Assembly: GCF_000195335.1 (NCBI RefSeq)
Contig: NC_015387.1
Location: 1,918,001-1,982,000, forward strand
Origin: Marinithermus hydrothermalis DSM 14884
GTDB taxonomy: Bacteria > Deinococcota > Deinococci > Deinococcales > Marinithermaceae
DNA: 64,000 nucleotides
Direction: 5' to 3'
The notes under the pieces are model-generated. The model saw nothing but the letters and a program-made list of their open reading frames with translations, ran no database searches and had not been told where the DNA came from. A program made the translations under genes and the position numbers. Shown here in pieces: positions 61,701 to 64,000 of this stretch (positions are counted from its first letter, which is position 1; each line of letters begins with the position of its first letter).

Positions 61701-64000
61701 TGCAGCTAGGCAGAAAACTCTGGATACGGTCCCTCGTTCACGTCGCCGCCGAGGCCGTACCGTTCTTCTGGCCCATGCGCATCTTCGTGCACCACAACCC
61801 CTTGCACGAGCTCGAGGAACTGCCCTTTGAAGAGGCCGTGAAGGTCGGGGAGCGCCTTTTCGGCGGGAAGGGGTACCTCCGCCGAGCGCAGGCCCTTAAG
61901 CTCCTTCGAAACGGCCCCCTCAAGGAGCGCCACCTAAAAACGAAGGTGCGCGCGCTCGCGCAACGAATCCACCCCAGGCCGGCGGGAATCGACGTCGAGG
62001 CGCTCCTCTACACGCTCCTCACCTCGGAGCGACGCCCCTGGCAAAACCGGGTCCGGCCGGACCTGCCCCCCGAGGCCGTGCGTACCCTCGCGCAGGCCCT
62101 GCAAGAAGATCCTAAAGCAGCCTGCGACGCCTTCCTCCGCTCGATCGGGGAAGACCTCACCCTTTATGAAGCCATCGATCAAGTGACGGGCGCTGCCCTC
62201 GGGGAACTCATCGACGACCTCGTCGTCAAGGGCGTCATGGACTTCCTGGACGAGGGGCAGGCCGCCATCAGCATGCCCCACCGGGAGCAAGGCCTGTTCC
62301 AGGCCTGGAAGGCGCTCGCCCGGCACAACCTCCGCTTCCGCCTCAAGATAGGCCCGCACTTCCGCGCGCTCGTTCAGCGGTTCTCGAGCCCGGAAGAAGC
62401 CATCGAGTACGTCCTCACCACCCTCAAGATCCCCGAAGCGCTCTGGGAAAACTACATCCGCAGGGAACTCACCCGGCTCAAGGGCATCGTCGGTTTCATC
62501 CGGTGGCGGCAAGCGAACCGGGACTACTACTGGCAGCGCAGGTTCCCCGCCGACATCGTGGACTACACCGCCATCCGGCTCCTCATCTCCCTCGCCGTCC
62601 TGCAGTCGCGCACCCGACGCCTCCCCTTCCGTACGGACTACGCGGCCTTCACCGCCTTTGTGCGCCACGCCCCGGAACAAACCTACCTCCGACGCGAGTA
62701 CTTCACGGGCCGCGCCGCCCTTCCCTACGCCGAAACGCTGCCCCCGCACTTTAACCGCCCCCACCCCTTCGTCCAGACGTACACCCAGCAAAAAGCCGCG
62801 TGGGAGGCCAAGGTCTTCCTAACCTTCCTCGCCGACTGGCTCGAGGCGGCCCACCTGTCCTTAAACGCCCTTTCCCCCGAAACGATCCTGGACCTGCACG
62901 CGCTCTACACGCGGGTCACGGAGGAAGAAGGGAAGGTGTGGCTCGAGGCCCTCGAGGACAGCCTGCTCGAGGACCTGCTCTCCCAGATCCGCCTCGAGGC
63001 GCGTCCTGAGCCCGCCTCCCCCAAGGCGCAGGTGTTGTTCTGCATCGACGTGCGGTCCGAGCGGTACCGGCGGAACCTGGAGCGCCTCGGACGCTACGAG
63101 ACCTTCGGGGTGGCTGGGTTTTTCGGCGTGCCTATGGCGTTTGTGGAGCTGCACAAGGGGCACGAGGAGTTCCTCTGCCCGGCCTTGATCCGCCCGCGGA
63201 ACGTGGTGCTCGACATGCCGCAAAGGCGCGAACCGCGGCGGGAAAACCTCTTCAAGCGCGTCCTGCACGACCTGAAGGAGAACATCCTCACCCCCTTCAT
63301 CACGGTCGAGGCCCTGGGGTTCCTGTTCGGCCTGGACTTCGTGGGCAAGACCTTCCTGCCGGTGGGGTACACGCGGGCACGGGAAGCGTTCCTGGACGCG
63401 CGGGTGCACACGAAGCCGTTGCTGGACCGGCTGGCCCCCGAGGAGATCGAAGAGGTCACGCGCACGCTCTACGGGGAGGTGGTGCGGACCGCGCTCGAGA
63501 AGGAGCTCGGCCTGCGGAACGTGAGCTCCGCGCAGCTGCACGCCCTGTTTGAGGACGCGGTCGCCAACCGCGAGCGCTCGGACGTGCTGAGCGCCTTGGG
63601 CGTTCCCGAGGCGGCGCACCCCGCGTTGCTGCGCACGCTCAGGGAGACGTACCGGGTCGAGCGGGGGTACGTGGAGCTCGTGAAGGAGAAGCTGCGCGGG
63701 ATCGGGTTCTCCCGGGAGGAGCAGGCCGCCCTCGTGGCGAACACCTTGCGGTCCATCGGCCTCACGCAAGGGTTCGCTCCCCTCGTGCTCGTGCTGGGGC
63801 ACGGCAGTCGCTCCGAGAACAACCCGTACGAATCCGCGCTGGACTGCGGCGCCTGCGGGGGTGCCGCGGGCACGCACAACGCGCGGGTCTTCTGCTTCAT
63901 GGCAAACCACCCCAAGGTCCGGGAGCTCCTAAAGCAAAAGCACGGGATCTCCATTCCCGAAACGACCCACTTCGTGCCCGGCCTGCACAACACGACCACC
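61700..64000 (+). CDS. dabA: DabA (DUF2309), zinc carbonic-anhydrase-like subunit; C-terminus beyond right edge
   Basis: The frame runs 767 codons from ATG 61700 and is still open at the window end. The proposed zinc site is present: Cys448 and Asp450 in FCIDVRSE, His701 in VLGHGSRSENNPYES, Cys716 in ALDCGACGG. The Cys-x-Asp and His-x14-Cys spacings match those described for DabA. DabA converts CO2 to bicarbonate in a one-way reaction coupled to DabB. Overlap with dabB shows co-translation. Confidence 0.93.
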   Translation, partial: MQLGRKLWIRSLVHVAAEAVPFFWPMRIFVHHNPLHELEELPFEEAVKVGERLFGGKGYLRRAQALKLLRNGPLKERHLKTKVRALAQRIHPRPAGIDVEALLYTLLTSERRPWQNRVRPDLPPEAVRTLAQALQEDPKAACDAFLRSIGEDLTLYEAIDQVTGAALGELIDDLVVKGVMDFLDEGQAAISMPHREQGLFQAWKALARHNLRFRLKIGPHFRALVQRFSSPEEAIEYVLTTLKIPEALWENYIRRELTRLKGIVGFIRWRQANRDYYWQRRFPADIVDYTAIRLLISLAVLQSRTRRLPFRTDYAAFTAFVRHAPEQTYLRREYFTGRAALPYAETLPPHFNRPHPFVQTYTQQKAAWEAKVFLTFLADWLEAAHLSLNALSPETILDLHALYTRVTEEEGKVWLEALEDSLLEDLLSQIRLEARPEPASPKAQVLFCIDVRSERYRRNLERLGRYETFGVAGFFGVPMAFVELHKGHEEFLCPALIRPRNVVLDMPQRREPRRENLFKRVLHDLKENILTPFITVEALGFLFGLDFVGKTFLPVGYTRAREAFLDARVHTKPLLDRLAPEEIEEVTRTLYGEVVRTALEKELGLRNVSSAQLHALFEDAVANRERSDVLSALGVPEAAHPALLRTLRETYRVERGYVELVKEKLRGIGFSREEQAALVANTLRSIGLTQGFAPLVLVLGHGSRSENNPYESALDCGACGGAAGTHNARVFCFMANHPKVRELLKQKHGISIPETTHFVPGLHNTTT

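Overview
The window is high-G+C DNA from a member of the Thermales (Thermus, Meiothermus, Marinithermus or Oceanithermus relatives). The signs are a caa3-type cytochrome oxidase with fused subunits I and III and a cytochrome c-fused subunit II, a fused heme A / heme O synthase, a Thermus-like CRISPR repeat, and many genes with a TAnnnT box only 6-9 nt before the start codon. The exact genus cannot be settled from the sequence; a marine genus such as Marinithermus is a guess.

Positions 1-8000 are accessory and scarred. They hold the N-terminal part of a CARF-domain CRISPR protein running off the left edge, tRNA-Val(CAC) with its terminator, an inverted pair of DnaA boxes, a two-repeat CRISPR, a secreted lipoprotein, a frameshifted membrane-protein gene and an IS200/IS605-type element with a lone TnpB whose RuvC-II glutamate position is Gln. 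The element cuts off a beta-barrel gene at the end of a divergently promoted cluster: two paralogous Sec-exported peptides with a double-glycine-type leader, a 39-residue membrane peptide, a secreted C39 peptidase and the barrel. I regard this cluster (5356-7143) as the best candidate for an undescribed system: Sec export followed by C39 maturation in the cell envelope, analogous in parts list to the Fap amyloid system.

Positions 8000-27660 are mostly metabolic: a CBS plus triple-SnoaL fusion, a sugar-type ABC importer, an M16 protease pair, a group II PLP decarboxylase, lutA/lutB/lutC with a flavoprotein inserted between lutB and lutC, a MoxR/vWA pair, tenA, a TRIC-family channel, ispF and an HD hydrolase. 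Positions 27696-30039 are two nested insertion sequences, both with recognisable target duplications.

Positions 30000-49300 hold a GH15 enzyme, a two-component system with an acidic repeat protein, pdxH, an SDR divergent from pepF around a palindromic operator, two tandem cupredoxins, an M20 peptidase, a penicillin-acylase family enzyme, a decayed DUF1059 gene, pgi, an alpha/beta hydrolase, a CDGSH protein and pckA.

Positions 49458-59000 are a respiratory region. ctaAB and the caa3 oxidase genes run rightward and meet a leftward five-gene aa3-type oxidase operon at a shared perfect hairpin terminator. The window ends with a second CDGSH gene and dabB-dabA, an inorganic-carbon accumulation system, with dabA cut by the right edge.
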